From Microvirgula aerodenitrificans DSM 15089 (lineage in GTDB: Bacteria; Pseudomonadota; Gammaproteobacteria; Burkholderiales; Aquaspirillaceae), in contig NZ_JHVK01000001.1 in the NCBI RefSeq assembly GCF_000620105.1, positions 248,001 to 312,000 on the forward strand: 64,000 nt of DNA, in the 5' to 3' direction. The translations under genes were made by a program, and so were the position numbers. Positions 26,520-36,100 of this stretch are shown here, one piece after another (position 1 is the first letter of the stretch; the number at the start of each line of letters is the position of its first letter). Below the pieces are notes generated by a model. It saw only the letters and a list, made by a program, of their open reading frames with translations, searched no databases and had not been told where the DNA came from.

Positions 26520-27791
26520 CTACTTGCGTGCGGGCAGCCGGTCGGGGAGGGTGAAGCGGGCCCAGTCGACAACGGCGTCGGCAAGTGCCTGGGCGCCCAG
26601 TACCAGATCGTCGGGGCGGGTGTCTTCTTCCGGGCAGTGGCTGCGTCCGCCAAGGCTGGGGACGAACAGCATGGCGGCCGGCATGACCTGGGCAAAGATG
26701 CCGGCGTCGTGCATGGCGCCGCTGGGCAGGGTGATCCAGGCGCCGGATGCGCGACGTTCGGTTGCCCGGACCAGGTGCGCCTGCAGCACCGGCGACAGAT
26801 GGGCCGGCAGGGTTGGCTGGCCGGCGCGGGCAATGTCGACGCCGACCTGCCAGCGGGTACGGATATCTGCCGCCAGCGGTTGCAGGGCGGCTTCCAGCCG
26901 GTCGAGCCGGCGGCTGTCGAGGTCGCGGAACTGCAGCCGCAATTCGGCGCGTTCCGGCACGATGGCGGCTGCGCCCGGCTGGAAGCTCATGCGGCCGATA
27001 TTCCATACTGTTTCCGGGCCGGCCGTGCGGCTGAAGGTGTCCTCGATGGCACTGGCCAGCGCGATCAGCGCCCGGCCGGCATCATGCCGGCGCGCCATCG
27101 GCGTGGTGCCGGCATGATTGGCCTCGCCGCTGACGACGATATCGATATTGCGTGCGCCGACAATCCCGCTGACCACGCCGAGGCGCTTGCCGCCATCGTC
27201 GAGTACCGGTCCCTGTTCGATATGCAGTTCGATGAAGCCGGCGTAGCGGCGCAGGTCGAGTGGTGCGATCCGGCCGTCGAGCCCGGCGGCATGCAGGCGT
27301 TCCGGCAGCGAGGTGCCGTCGCGACAGCGTGCGGCGTCCAGTGTCGGCTGGTCGAGCTGCCCGCTGGCCGACAGGCTGCCGAGAAAGCTGTAATGCGTGC
27401 CTTCTTCGTCAATGAAACTGGCGACATCCAGGGCGATGGCACCCAGTACCGGGTCGTGTCGCAGGGTGCGGGCGACTTCCAGTGCGGCGATTACCCCATA
27501 GACGCCGTCGAGCCAGCCGCCGAGTGGCTGGGTGTCGGTATGCGAGCCGAGCAGCAGTGCCGGCCCCGGCTGCGGCGAACGGCCGATGACATTGCCGACA
27601 CCGTCGAGGGTCGCGTCGAGGCCGGCATCGGCCATGCGCTGACGCAGCCAGTGCCGGGAGGCGATGTCTTCCGGCGACAGGCTGGGGCGGACCACGCCGT
27701 GTCCGACGGCGCCGAAACCGCGCAGGGTGTGCAGGTCGGCGAGCAGGCGCTCGCCGTCGATGGCCGGGTAGGAGAAGGGAAGCTGGGTCAT
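26520..27791 (-). CDS. M20-family amidohydrolase (probable allantoate amidohydrolase)
   Basis: 423 residues of the Zn-dependent N-carbamoyl amino acid hydrolase / allantoate amidohydrolase family. Metal ligands appear in LLGSHTDTQPLGGWLDGVYG, FIDEEGTHY, and ELHIEQGPVLD; the dimerisation lid carries SGEANHAGTTPMARR. In this cluster, hydrolysis of allantoate to (S)-ureidoglycine, the substrate of AllE, is the likely reaction. An N-carbamoyl-L-amino acid hydrolase is the main alternative. The first gene of the minus-strand cluster, divergent from the AraC regulator. Confidence 0.85.
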   Translation of the reverse strand: MTQLPFSYPAIDGERLLADLHTLRGFGAVGHGVVRPSLSPEDIASRHWLRQRMADAGLDATLDGVGNVIGRSPQPGPALLLGSHTDTQPLGGWLDGVYGVIAALEVARTLRHDPVLGAIALDVASFIDEEGTHYSFLGSLSASGQLDQPTLDAARCRDGTSLPERLHAAGLDGRIAPLDLRRYAGFIELHIEQGPVLDDGGKRLGVVSGIVGARNIDIVVSGEANHAGTTPMARRHDAGRALIALASAIEDTFSRTAGPETVWNIGRMSFQPGAAAIVPERAELRLQFRDLDSRRLDRLEAALQPLAADIRTRWQVGVDIARAGQPTLPAHLSPVLQAHLVRATERRASGAWITLPSGAMHDAGIFAQVMPAAMLFVPSLGGRSHCPEEDTRPDDLVLGAQALADAVVDWARFTLPDRLPARK

Positions 27792-28012
27792 GATTGACTA
27801 AGTCTAGGTGCTGGCGGGCGGGACGAATTGATTTCCTGCGCCAAATCCTTGTCATTGGACGCCAGTCAAGATTCCGCGCGGTTCCGGTTGCTATGATCAC
27901 CAACATGCCGGCATGAGAAAAGCCGGCTATCTGCCAGACCAGGGCGGCGCGGAACACCGGTGTTGCACCGGCCCGGGGCCGCCACCGATCCGATTTTCGC
28001 AGGGAGACGCAA

Positions 28013-29059
28013 GTGGCTCAGGACAGTTACGCAGCATCGCTCGACCCGGTGTCTCCCAGTGTGCTGGCCAGCTGGATCCGGGCGCTTTGCCAGACCGTGC
28101 GCGGCTACGGCTGCGATCCGCTGCCGCTGATGGCAGGGGCCGGGCTGGACGCCAACCGGCTCAATGTGCCGGAGGCGCGCTTCCCGATGATCGGCGTGCG
28201 CCGCTTCTGGCGACTGGCAATCGAGGCGACCGGCGACCCGCTGCTCGGGTTGCGGCTCGGCGAGGAAGTCCAGCCGGCCACGCTGCACGGGCTCGGGCTG
28301 GCCATCCTCGCCTGCGGTTCGCTGTCCGAGCTGATGAGCCTGGTCGCGCGCTATGCGACCGTGCTGTCGACCACCATGTATATCAGTCTGCGCCATGATG
28401 CCGGCGGCAGCGCGCTGGTGGTCAACACGCTCGGCGGCAGCGAGATGAACCACGCGGCGCGCATCGCCATGCTGGCCTTTGTCTATCGCCAGGCATGCAA
28501 GCTGAGCCAGCGTCAGGTGATTCCGTCCTTCGTCACGCTCGGCATGCCGCCGGCGCCGGGGACCGAGCGGCTGGACCAGTATTTCCATGTGCCGGTGACG
28601 CTGGGGGCCGAGGCCGATGCGATCGGCTTTACCTATGCCGATACCATCGAGCCGTATGCCAGTGCCAATACCATGCTGGTGGGGCTGAACGAAAAGGCGA
28701 TCCGCGACTATCTGTCGCGGCTGGAACGCAGCCTGTTCTCGGACCGGGTGCTGACCCAGATCCAGGACATGCTGCCCAGCGGCGAACCGAAGCTGGTCGA
28801 TGTTGCCACCCATCTCGGGCTGTCGGTGCGTACGCTGCAGCGCAAGCTGCGCCAGGAAAACCAGAGTTTTCAGGCGCTGCTCGACCAGGTGCGGCGCACG
28901 CTGGCCAGCGACTGGCTCAGCCACGGCAATCTGGCGGTGGTCGAGATCGGCTACCGGCTGGGGTTCTCCGACCCCAGCAATTTCTGCCGGGCCTGCCACC
29001 GCTGGTTCTGCTGTTCGCCGAGCGAGTATCGCCAGCGCTGCCTGCAACTGGTGACCTGA
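28013..29059 (+). CDS. AraC-family transcriptional regulator
   Basis: 348 residues. The N-terminal arabinose-binding-like domain of the OruR/ArgR type is at about 20-205 (IRALCQTVRGYGCDPLPLM, LHGLGLAILACGSL). The C-terminal double HTH is at about 245-345 (VDVATHLGLSVRTLQRKLRQ and VVEIGYRLGFSDPSNFCRAC). GTG at 28013 is the start, 6 bp after AGGGAG. It is divergent from the M20 amidohydrolase, so it may control the allantoin cluster. That link is inference from position. Confidence 0.9.
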   Translation: MAQDSYAASLDPVSPSVLASWIRALCQTVRGYGCDPLPLMAGAGLDANRLNVPEARFPMIGVRRFWRLAIEATGDPLLGLRLGEEVQPATLHGLGLAILACGSLSELMSLVARYATVLSTTMYISLRHDAGGSALVVNTLGGSEMNHAARIAMLAFVYRQACKLSQRQVIPSFVTLGMPPAPGTERLDQYFHVPVTLGAEADAIGFTYADTIEPYASANTMLVGLNEKAIRDYLSRLERSLFSDRVLTQIQDMLPSGEPKLVDVATHLGLSVRTLQRKLRQENQSFQALLDQVRRTLASDWLSHGNLAVVEIGYRLGFSDPSNFCRACHRWFCCSPSEYRQRCLQLVT

Positions 29060-29066
29060 GCGCGAC

Positions 29067-30857
29067 TCAGGCCGCCGGCGACAGCCACAGCGGTGTGTCC
29101 TGCGGCGCCAGCCAGCAGGTATCGGCGGGCGCGGCCTGGACGATGACGTCGAAGGCCAGCAGCTCGTCGCGGCGGAAGGCGTGCAGGCGAACGCTGCCGC
29201 CGGGCCGGTGGCGGGCAAGCTGGCGTTCGAGATCGCTGGCGCGCAGCCCGTCGATCGCCACCAGAACATCCCCTGCCGACAGGCCCGCCGCCTGTGCGGC
29301 CCCCCCGTCCAGAACATGGGTCAGGCGGATGCCTGCCGGATCGGCCGCGCTGCGCACGCCGATGACGGCACGTGGTGGTGTGTCGCTTGCGGCGGGCAAC
29401 GGCGCGCCCCCCTTGTCGGCGCCACTCTGGGCGACACGCCAGGCAACGGTCACGCCGGCGTCCTGCAGCAGCGCCTGCAGCGGCAGGTCGGCCGTCGAGC
29501 GGATGGCCTGGTCAAAGAAGGCGCCCAGATCCAGCCCGGTCGCCTGCTGAGCGATCCGTTCCCACTCCGTCTCGCCGATGCCGGCGCCGGTATCGCGCCA
29601 GCGCCGCCACAGCGCCCGCATCACATCGTCGAGTGAGCGGGTGCCGTGGCTGTCCTGGCGGATCTTCAGATCCAGCGCCAGCGCGGCCAGCGCACCCTTC
29701 TGGTAATAGCTGACAATGGCGTTGGGGCTGTTTTCATTCTGCTGGTAGTACTTGGTCCAGGCATCGAGGCTGGATTCGGCCAGCGTCTGCTTGTGGCGAC
29801 CACTGCCGCGCTGCACGGCGGTGAGGGTTCGCGCCAGCTGGGCCAGGTAGCGTTCGACCGGCACCACGCCGCTGCGCACCAGGGTCAGATCGTCGTAGTA
29901 CGACGTGACGCCCTCGAAGGCCCACAGCAGCGAGGTCAGCGCCGCCTGTGACAGGTCGTAGGGGGTGAAGGCGGCCGGCTTGATCCGCTTGACGTTCCAG
30001 GCATGGAAATGTTCGTGGCTGAACAGGCCGAGCAGGTCGAGATAGCCGTCGCTCAGCGTGTCGTCGCCGTGGACCGGCAGGTCGTCGCGGCTCGCCATCA
30101 GCGCGGTCGAGTCGCGATGCTCCAGCCCGCCATAGACGTCCTTGCCGACAAACAGCTGGAACTGGTAGCGGTGAAACGGTGCCGGTTCGCCGAACAGCCG
30201 GATCTGCCATTCGCAGATCCGTGCGACATCGCGCGCCAGCCGGTCGAGATCGCCGCGATGGCGGCCGGATACGACAATTTCATAATCGGTGTTGCAGACG
30301 CGGAAGGGGACAACGTCGAAATGGCCGAGCTCGAACGGGTGATCGATCAGCGTGTCGTAACTGTCGGCGACAAAGTCGCCAAAGCCGAACGGCGCAGCGC
30401 CGTCGGCCGGCAGCGTGCCGGCCAGACGCCAGTCGCCGCTGACCGTGCCCGGCGCCGGCGCGTCGACACGGAGCCCGTGTGACTGGCCGGACTGTCCGAC
30501 TGCCTCCAGACACAGGCTGGTCGGGTTGAAGAAGCCCCGCTCGCGGTCGAGATAGGCACCCCTGACCGACAGGTCGAAGGCATAGGCGGTGTAGCTGAGG
30601 GTCAGCGGGCCATGGCAGGGCGCGGCCTGCCAGCTGTGGTTGTCGAGTGCGGTCAGCGTGACCGGCCCGTGCGCCGACCGGGCCGACAGCGGGCCGAGAT
30701 GGCGGGAGAAATCACGCAGCAGGTAGCTGCCCGGAATCCAGCGCGGCAGGCGAAATACCTGGCCGTCGGCAGCCGGCCGACGAACGGTCATTTCAATGGA
30801 AAACAGATGGGCGGCGGGGTCGGCCGCGGTGATCCGGTAGTGCACGGGGTGGGACAT
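29067..30857 (-). CDS. M61-family (glycyl aminopeptidase-like) metallopeptidase with PDZ domain
   Basis: 596 residues. The N-terminal beta domain carries RLPRWIPGSYLLRDFSRHL, typical of M61. The thermolysin-like catalytic domain has HEHFH at 281-285 followed by AWNVKRIKP, with the third ligand in WAFEGVTSYYDDL. A C-terminal PDZ domain occupies about 490-580 (GIRLTHVLDGGAAQAAGLSAG). No signal peptide is visible, so it is cytoplasmic. It probably trims peptides. Convergent with the AraC gene, 7 bp apart. Confidence 0.92.
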   Translation of the reverse strand: MSHPVHYRITAADPAAHLFSIEMTVRRPAADGQVFRLPRWIPGSYLLRDFSRHLGPLSARSAHGPVTLTALDNHSWQAAPCHGPLTLSYTAYAFDLSVRGAYLDRERGFFNPTSLCLEAVGQSGQSHGLRVDAPAPGTVSGDWRLAGTLPADGAAPFGFGDFVADSYDTLIDHPFELGHFDVVPFRVCNTDYEIVVSGRHRGDLDRLARDVARICEWQIRLFGEPAPFHRYQFQLFVGKDVYGGLEHRDSTALMASRDDLPVHGDDTLSDGYLDLLGLFSHEHFHAWNVKRIKPAAFTPYDLSQAALTSLLWAFEGVTSYYDDLTLVRSGVVPVERYLAQLARTLTAVQRGSGRHKQTLAESSLDAWTKYYQQNENSPNAIVSYYQKGALAALALDLKIRQDSHGTRSLDDVMRALWRRWRDTGAGIGETEWERIAQQATGLDLGAFFDQAIRSTADLPLQALLQDAGVTVAWRVAQSGADKGGAPLPAASDTPPRAVIGVRSAADPAGIRLTHVLDGGAAQAAGLSAGDVLVAIDGLRASDLERQLARHRPGGSVRLHAFRRDELLAFDVIVQAAPADTCWLAPQDTPLWLSPAA

Positions 30858-30913
30858 GAGAAGCGTTCCGTCAGATCCAGGCCCATGACGGGCGAGTGAA
30901 GGGCCGTCCGCAA

Positions 30914-30927
30914 TTGACCTGCGTCAA
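30914..30927 (+). promoter_or_regulatory. FNR/Anr box of the cbb3 operon
   Basis: TTGACCTGCGTCAA is a perfect inverted repeat close to the FNR consensus TTGAT-N4-ATCAA. A TATAAT -10 box is at 30949-30954, which puts transcription start near 30961-30962 and the box centre about -41.5. This is a class II FNR-activated promoter, as expected for a low-oxygen terminal oxidase. Confidence 0.85.
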
Positions 30928-30948
30928 GGGGTCAAACGGTCATGACAA

Positions 30949-30954
30949 TATAAT
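30949..30954 (+). promoter_or_regulatory. -10 element of the ccoN promoter
   Basis: A consensus TATAAT at the correct distance from the FNR/Anr box. No good -35 hexamer is seen, in keeping with an activator-dependent promoter. Confidence 0.75.
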
Positions 30955-31210
30955 CCGCCGTATGCAAGATGTGGCTGTTTACGTGCTGCGCGCATGGTGC
31001 TTTAAGCTTTTGTTCAGCTAGTTCGCCATGCGGGTTTGCATTAGAATGCCACCATGCAAACGGGGTGCTCGCCAGAAGATGGTGGCGCGCCGTCAAAAAA
31101 TCAATCCGGAAACATGTCATGGTCTGGCTGGGGGCCGGCCTGACTGGCTGTCAGACGAAGGTCTGGCGGTCTTTTGCGGATGACTCGTTCGTAACCTTGG
31201 AGAATCCTCG

Positions 31211-32632
31211 ATGGAGACGCAATCCACTTATAACTATAAGGTGGTGCGCCAGTTTGCCGTGATGACAGTCGTGTGGGGTGTCATCGGTATGCTGGTCGGC
31301 GTGACGATCGCAGCCCAACTGGTCTGGCCTGATCTGAACTTCGGACCGTACTTCCACTTTGGTCGCCTGCGCGCACTTCATACCAGCGGTGTGATTTTCG
31401 CATTTGGCGGCTGTGGCCTTTTCGCGACCAGCTACTACGTGGTGCAGCGCACCTGTCAGACCCGCATCTTCTCTGATGCACTGGCCGCCTTTACCTTCTG
31501 GGGTTACCAGGCAGTCATCGTCCTGTGCGTGATCACCTACCCGCTTGGCCTTTCCTTCAACAAGGAATATGCCGAGATGGAATGGCCGATCAAGGTACTG
31601 CTGACCATTGTCTGGGTCGCCTACGCGGTCGTGTTCTTCGGCACCATCGCCAAGCGCAAGGTCAAGCACATCTACGTCGCCAACTGGTTCTACGGTGCGT
31701 TCATTCTCGCCGTGGCCCTGCTGCACGTGGTCAATAGTGCCTTCATCCCGGTGTCGATGTGGAAGTCCTACTCGGCTTACGCCGGTGCCGTCGATGCGAT
31801 GGTGCAGTGGTGGTACGGCCACAACGCGGTCGGCTTCTTCCTGACCGCCGGCTTCCTCGGCATGATGTACTACTTCGTCCCGAAGCAGGCCGGTCGTCCG
31901 GTCTACTCGTACCGCCTGTCGGTGGTCCACTTCTGGGCGCTGATCTTCACCTACATGTGGGCGGGTCCTCACCATCTGCACTACACCGCGCTGCCTGACT
32001 GGACCCAGTCGCTCGGCATGGTGTTCTCGCTGATTCTGCTGGCACCGAGCTGGGGCGGCATGATCAACGGCATCATGACCCTGTCCGGCGCATGGCACAA
32101 ACTGCGTACCGACCCGATCCTGAAGTTCCTCGTGGTGTCGCTGTCGTTCTACGGCATGTCGACCTTCGAAGGCCCGATGATGGCCATCAAGACCGTCAAC
32201 GCGCTGTCGCACTACACCGACTGGACCATTGGTCACGTTCACTCCGGTGCGCTGGGCTGGGTTGGCTTCATCACCATGGGTTCGCTGTACTACCTGATCC
32301 CGCGCCTGTTCAACCGTGAACAGATGTTCTCGACCAAGCTGATCGAAGTTCACTTCTGGCTGGCCACGCTGGGCGTCGTGCTGTACATCGCCGCGCTGTG
32401 GATCGCCGGTGTGACCCAGGGTCTGATGTGGCGCGCCCTGAACCCGGACGGCACGCTGACCTACGCGTTCGCCGAAGTGGTCAAGGCAACCTATCCGTAC
32501 CACTTCGTTCGTCTGATCGGTGGCCTGCTGTATCTGGTCGGCATGCTGGTCATGGCTTACAACGTGTTCCGCACCGTCACGATGGGCCGTGCTGTCGACG
32601 CCCGTATCCCGGCCGTTGCCGCACACGCCTGA
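31211..32632 (+). CDS. ccoN: Cytochrome c oxidase cbb3-type subunit I
   Basis: 473 residues and 12 TM helices. The catalytic subunit holds heme b and the heme b3-CuB centre that reduces oxygen. Conserved metal-ligand His residues are in [17 protein letters not shown], in [20 protein letters not shown], in [14 protein letters not shown], and in [17 protein letters not shown]. The Tyr next to the CuB His in YGHNAV is characteristic. First gene of ccoNOQP. Confidence 0.98.
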   Translation: METQSTYNYKVVRQFAVMTVVWGVIGMLVGVTIAAQLVWPDLNFGPYFHFGRLRALHTSGVIFAFGGCGLFATSYYVVQRTCQTRIFSDALAAFTFWGYQAVIVLCVITYPLGLSFNKEYAEMEWPIKVLLTIVWVAYAVVFFGTIAKRKVKHIYVANWFYGAFILAVALLHVVNSAFIPVSMWKSYSAYAGAVDAMVQWWYGHNAVGFFLTAGFLGMMYYFVPKQAGRPVYSYRLSVVHFWALIFTYMWAGPHHLHYTALPDWTQSLGMVFSLILLAPSWGGMINGIMTLSGAWHKLRTDPILKFLVVSLSFYGMSTFEGPMMAIKTVNALSHYTDWTIGHVHSGALGWVGFITMGSLYYLIPRLFNREQMFSTKLIEVHFWLATLGVVLYIAALWIAGVTQGLMWRALNPDGTLTYAFAEVVKATYPYHFVRLIGGLLYLVGMLVMAYNVFRTVTMGRAVDARIPAVAAHA

Positions 32633-32655
32633 TATAGCTGACGAGAGAGACGCAA

Positions 32656-33270
32656 ATGGAAAGAATCCAAAAACTGGTCGAAGAGCATGTCGGCTATCTG
32701 ATCGTGTTTACCCTGCTCGTGGTCAGCGTGGCGATGCTGGCTGAAATCCTGCCGCTGATGTTCCAGCGCTCGACCACGCAGCCGGTTGCCGGTGTCAAGC
32801 CGTTCACGGCACTGCAACTGACCGGTCGCGACATCTACATCCGCGAAGGCTGCTACAACTGCCACTCGCAGATGATCCGTCCGTTCCGTGCGGAAACCGA
32901 GCGTTACGGTCACTACTCGGTGGCGGGGGAGTCGGTCTACGATCACCCGTTCCTGTGGGGTTCGAAGCGTACCGGTCCGGATCTGGCCCGTGTCGGCGGC
33001 CGCTATTCGGATGAATGGCACCGCGTCCACCTGATCAATCCGCGTGACGTGGTCAGCGAATCGAACATGCCGGCGTTCCCGTGGCTGGCCCGCAACCTGG
33101 CTGACGCGGACAGCGTCCAGGCCAAGATGCGCGCCCTGCGCCTGGTCGGTGTGCCGTATTCGGATGAAGAGATCGCCAAGGCCAAGAGCGAAGTGGAAGG
33201 GAAGTCGGAAATGGACGCCCTGGTCACTTACCTGCAAGGCCTCGGTCTCGCGCTGAAAAACACCCGCTGA
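32656..33270 (+). CDS. ccoO: Cytochrome c oxidase cbb3-type subunit II (monoheme)
   Basis: 204 residues. One N-terminal TM helix (about 12-35) is followed by a periplasmic c-type heme domain with CYNCH at about 72-76. The distal Met is in [10 protein letters not shown]. It passes electrons from CcoP to CcoN. The gene is 23 bp after ccoN. Confidence 0.98.
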   Translation: MERIQKLVEEHVGYLIVFTLLVVSVAMLAEILPLMFQRSTTQPVAGVKPFTALQLTGRDIYIREGCYNCHSQMIRPFRAETERYGHYSVAGESVYDHPFLWGSKRTGPDLARVGGRYSDEWHRVHLINPRDVVSESNMPAFPWLARNLADADSVQAKMRALRLVGVPYSDEEIAKAKSEVEGKSEMDALVTYLQGLGLALKNTR

Positions 33271-33281
33271 GAGCAATCGAT

Positions 33282-33494
33282 ATGCTAGATACCGCCACGC
33301 TGATTCACATCATCGTCACCGTTGCCGCATTTGCCAGCTTCATCCTGATCCTGATCTGGGCCTTTGGTGGCAGGGCGGCGAAGAAAAGCTTCGAGGAGGC
33401 GGCGAACCTGCCGTTTGCCGACGATGACAACGATAATGCTGCGCGGTCCGGCCTGGGTCGCCTGTCGACCCCGGGCCACAACGGAGCAAAATAA
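33282..33494 (+). CDS. ccoQ: Cytochrome c oxidase cbb3-type subunit IV
   Basis: 70 residues with one TM helix (about 7-28), a basic/acidic short C-terminal tail and the conserved ANLPFADDD segment. CcoQ stabilises the oxidase core. It begins 11 bp after ccoO and overlaps ccoP by one base (TAATG). Confidence 0.93.
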   Translation: MLDTATLIHIIVTVAAFASFILILIWAFGGRAAKKSFEEAANLPFADDDNDNAARSGLGRLSTPGHNGAK

Positions 33495-34420
33495 TGAGTG
33501 ATTTCGTAAGCGATTTCTGGAGCTACTGGATCTCCGGCGTCGTCGTCGTCGGGATTGTCGGTCTGACCTATCTGCTGTTCTCGCAGAACAGACTGAAAGT
33601 CGAGTCGGGGACCGAGGTTAAGACCACGGGCCACGTCTGGGACGGTGATCTGGCCGAGTACAACAACCCGCTGCCGAAATGGTGGATGTGGATGTTCACG
33701 CTCACGCTGGTGTTCGGCGTTGCCTACCTGGTGCTGTATCCGGGCATGGGCTCGTTCAAGGGCATCCGCAACTGGACGTCGGTTGGCGAGTACACGGCGG
33801 AACGCGCCGCGGCGGAAGCCAAGTACCAGCCGCTGTATGACGCCTTCCTGAAGCAGGACATCCCGACCGTCGCCGGCGACCAGAAGGCACAGGAAATGGG
33901 CTATCGCCTGTTCCAGACCTACTGTGTCCAGTGCCACGGCTCCGATGCCCGCGGTGCGAAGGGTTTCCCGAACCTGACCGACAACGACTGGCTGTACGGT
34001 GGCTCGCCTGAGAAAATCCAGGAAACCATCCTCAACGGTCGCCATGGCCAGATGCCGCCGTTCGGCGCTGCATTCGGCGAGGAAAAGGTCAAGGACGTGG
34101 CCAACTACGTGATGTCGCTGTCCGGCAAGAAGCACAATGCCGAACGCGCCACCCGCGGTGCCGACACGTTCAAGGCCATCTGCGCGACCTGCCACGGTCC
34201 GGACGGCAAGGGCAACAAGGATATCGGCGCGCCGAACCTGACCGACAATATCTGGCTGTACGGTGGTACCGAAAAGACCATCGTCGAGACCATTACCAAT
34301 GGTCGCAGCAACCAGATGCCGGCGTGGAAGGACTTCCTCGGCGACGGCAAGGTGCACCTGCTGGCCTCCTATGTCTGGGGCCTGTCGAACAAGCCTGCCA
34401 AAGCAGCCGCCCAGCAGTAA
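33494..34420 (+). CDS. ccoP: Cytochrome c oxidase cbb3-type subunit III (diheme)
   Basis: 308 residues with two TM helices (about 9-30 and 61-80). The periplasmic part has two cytochrome c domains with CVQCH and CATCH; distal Met residues are in GQMPPFG and NQMPAWK. DGDLAEYNNPLPKWWMWMF between the helices is a family hallmark. It receives electrons from soluble cytochromes c. Last gene of the oxidase core operon. Confidence 0.98.
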   Translation: MSDFVSDFWSYWISGVVVVGIVGLTYLLFSQNRLKVESGTEVKTTGHVWDGDLAEYNNPLPKWWMWMFTLTLVFGVAYLVLYPGMGSFKGIRNWTSVGEYTAERAAAEAKYQPLYDAFLKQDIPTVAGDQKAQEMGYRLFQTYCVQCHGSDARGAKGFPNLTDNDWLYGGSPEKIQETILNGRHGQMPPFGAAFGEEKVKDVANYVMSLSGKKHNAERATRGADTFKAICATCHGPDGKGNKDIGAPNLTDNIWLYGGTEKTIVETITNGRSNQMPAWKDFLGDGKVHLLASYVWGLSNKPAKAAAQQ

Positions 34421-34456
34421 ACTGGTCGTCTGACGGTACGCTGTAAGTGTGAATCG

Positions 34457-34477
34457 CTGCCCGCCCCGTGCGGGCAG
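34457..34477 (+). terminator. Hairpin after ccoP
   Basis: CTGCCCGC/GCGGGCAG pairs around a 5-nt loop, 37 bp after ccoP. There is no T-tract, so it may be a partial terminator or a stabilising hairpin ahead of ccoG. Confidence 0.45.
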
Positions 34478-34614
34478 TGACGCTTGTGGAAGCGGTCCGG
34501 CCGGTGCCGTGATCGTTTCCGTCTCCTGTAATGTGTAATGCGCATCATCGGGAGGACTGGATCGAGACCGCTTGCGCGGTTTCCGTCGAATCCTCCGTAA
34601 AGGGAACTGCCGAA

Positions 34615-36048
34615 ATGAGTGACCCGCAGCAGCAAGACCCCGACAACAAACCCAGAAAAGTGGTCGAGATCCAGCCGATCTCGCTGTACGAAAGCCACAA
34701 GAAGATCTATGCGCGCCAGGCCTGGGGCGTGTTCGCCAACTGGCGCATCGCGCTGGTCGTGCTGACCCAGCTGGTGTATTTCGGTCTGCCGTGGCTGACC
34801 TGGAACGATCGGCCGGCCGTGCTGTTCGACCTGATGAACCGCAAGTTCTATCTGTTCGGTCTGACGCTGTTCCCGCAGGACTTCATCTATCTGGCCGCGC
34901 TGCTGATCAGCTGTGCATTCGGCCTGTTTGTCTGGACCACCATCGCCGGGCGGCTGTGGTGCGGCTATGCCTGTCCGCAGACGGTCTACACCGAAATCAT
35001 GATGTGGATCGAGAACCTGGTCGAAGGCGATCGCAACAAGCGGATCAAGCTCGACAAGGGCCCGCTGACTGCGACCAAGATCGGCAAGAAAACGGTCAAG
35101 CATGCGCTGTGGATTGCCGTGTCGCTGCTGTCGGGCATTACCCTGGTCGGCTATTTCCTGCCGATCCGCAGCGTGTTCGGCGATCTGGTGTCGCTGAACG
35201 TGGCGGGCTGGGAAGCGTTCTGGGTGTTCTTCTATGCCGGCGCCACCTATCTGTTTGCCGGCATGCTGCGCGAACAGGTCTGCAAGTACATGTGCCCGTA
35301 CGCCCGCTTCCAGAGTGTGATGTTCGATGCCGATACGCTGATCATTTCCTATGACGCCGAACGTGGCGAACCGCGCGGCGCACGCAAGAAGGGCGTCGAT
35401 GCCCACGCGGCCGGCAAGGGCGACTGCGTGAACTGCGGCATCTGCGTCCAGGTCTGTCCGACCGGCATCGATATCCGCGACGGGCTGCAATACGAGTGCA
35501 TCGGTTGCGCCGCCTGTATCGATGCCTGCGACGACGTGATGGACAAGATGGGCTATCCGCGCGGGCTGATCCGCTACACCACCGAGAGCGCGCTGGAGAA
35601 GAAGTACCCGGAAAGCGCGATCCTGACCCGGCTCAAGCGGCCGCGCGTGGTCATGTACGCCGTGGTGCTGCTGACCGTGCTCGGGGTGGCGATGACTTCG
35701 CTGGTCATGCGCCAGCCGATGCGGCTCGATATCGTTCGCGACCGTGCGTCACTGGTGCGTGAAACCGATGAAGGGATGCTGGAGAATACCTACAACCTGC
35801 GTCTGATCAACCTGTCCGAGAAGCCGCAGCAGGTCCGGCTGGGCGTCGACGGGCTGGAAGGCATCAAGCTGGTGACCGACACCCCGGTGGTCACGATCGG
35901 TCCGACCGGCAACGAAGTGATTACCGTGCATGCACAGGTGGACCCGGAAGCGGCGACCAGCGGCAGCCATCCGATCCACTTCACCGCGACCTCGGTCGAC
36001 GGCGGCAGCATCTCGCTGTCGGAAAAGTCGAGCTTCATCGGCGAATGA
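34615..36048 (+). CDS. ccoG: Cytochrome c oxidase accessory protein, ferredoxin-type
   Basis: 477 residues. Several TM helices surround two Fe-S motifs of 4Fe-4S type (CVNCGICVQVCPTGIDIRDG and CIGCAACIDACDDVMD), preceded by the GRLWCGYACPQTV and CKYMCPYARFQ membrane Cys motifs. A C-terminal Ig-like periplasmic domain occupies about 360-475. CcoG takes part in copper delivery or reduction for cbb3 assembly. The ATG at 34615 (MSDPQQQDPD) is used; AAAGGGA lies upstream. Confidence 0.97.
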   Translation: MSDPQQQDPDNKPRKVVEIQPISLYESHKKIYARQAWGVFANWRIALVVLTQLVYFGLPWLTWNDRPAVLFDLMNRKFYLFGLTLFPQDFIYLAALLISCAFGLFVWTTIAGRLWCGYACPQTVYTEIMMWIENLVEGDRNKRIKLDKGPLTATKIGKKTVKHALWIAVSLLSGITLVGYFLPIRSVFGDLVSLNVAGWEAFWVFFYAGATYLFAGMLREQVCKYMCPYARFQSVMFDADTLIISYDAERGEPRGARKKGVDAHAAGKGDCVNCGICVQVCPTGIDIRDGLQYECIGCAACIDACDDVMDKMGYPRGLIRYTTESALEKKYPESAILTRLKRPRVVMYAVVLLTVLGVAMTSLVMRQPMRLDIVRDRASLVRETDEGMLENTYNLRLINLSEKPQQVRLGVDGLEGIKLVTDTPVVTIGPTGNEVITVHAQVDPEAATSGSHPIHFTATSVDGGSISLSEKSSFIGE

Positions 36049-36059
36049 CAATGATCCAT

Positions 36060-36079
36060 GGCCGGGCGTGAGCCCGGCC
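36060..36079 (+). other. Intercistronic hairpin between ccoG and fixH
   Basis: GGCCGGGC/GCCCGGCC with a GTGA loop lies 11 bp after ccoG and 22 bp before fixH. It probably adjusts mRNA stability rather than ending the transcript. Confidence 0.5.
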
Positions 36080-36100
36080 GACTGCAAACGGAGAATCCGC

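Larger units (their letters stand above)
30858..31210. other. 353-bp region with the cbb3 oxidase promoter and long leader
   Basis: It holds the FNR-type promoter (30914-30954) and a leader of about 250 nt before ccoN. The leader has short open frames, for example from an ATG near 31120 reading MVWLGAGLTGCQT, but none has coding character that I trust. Confidence 0.55.

Noticed and set aside
30969-31262. Open frame of 97 codons upstream of and overlapping ccoN
   Set aside because: It has no coding character or recognisable domain, overlaps ccoN out of frame, and lies in the promoter leader.
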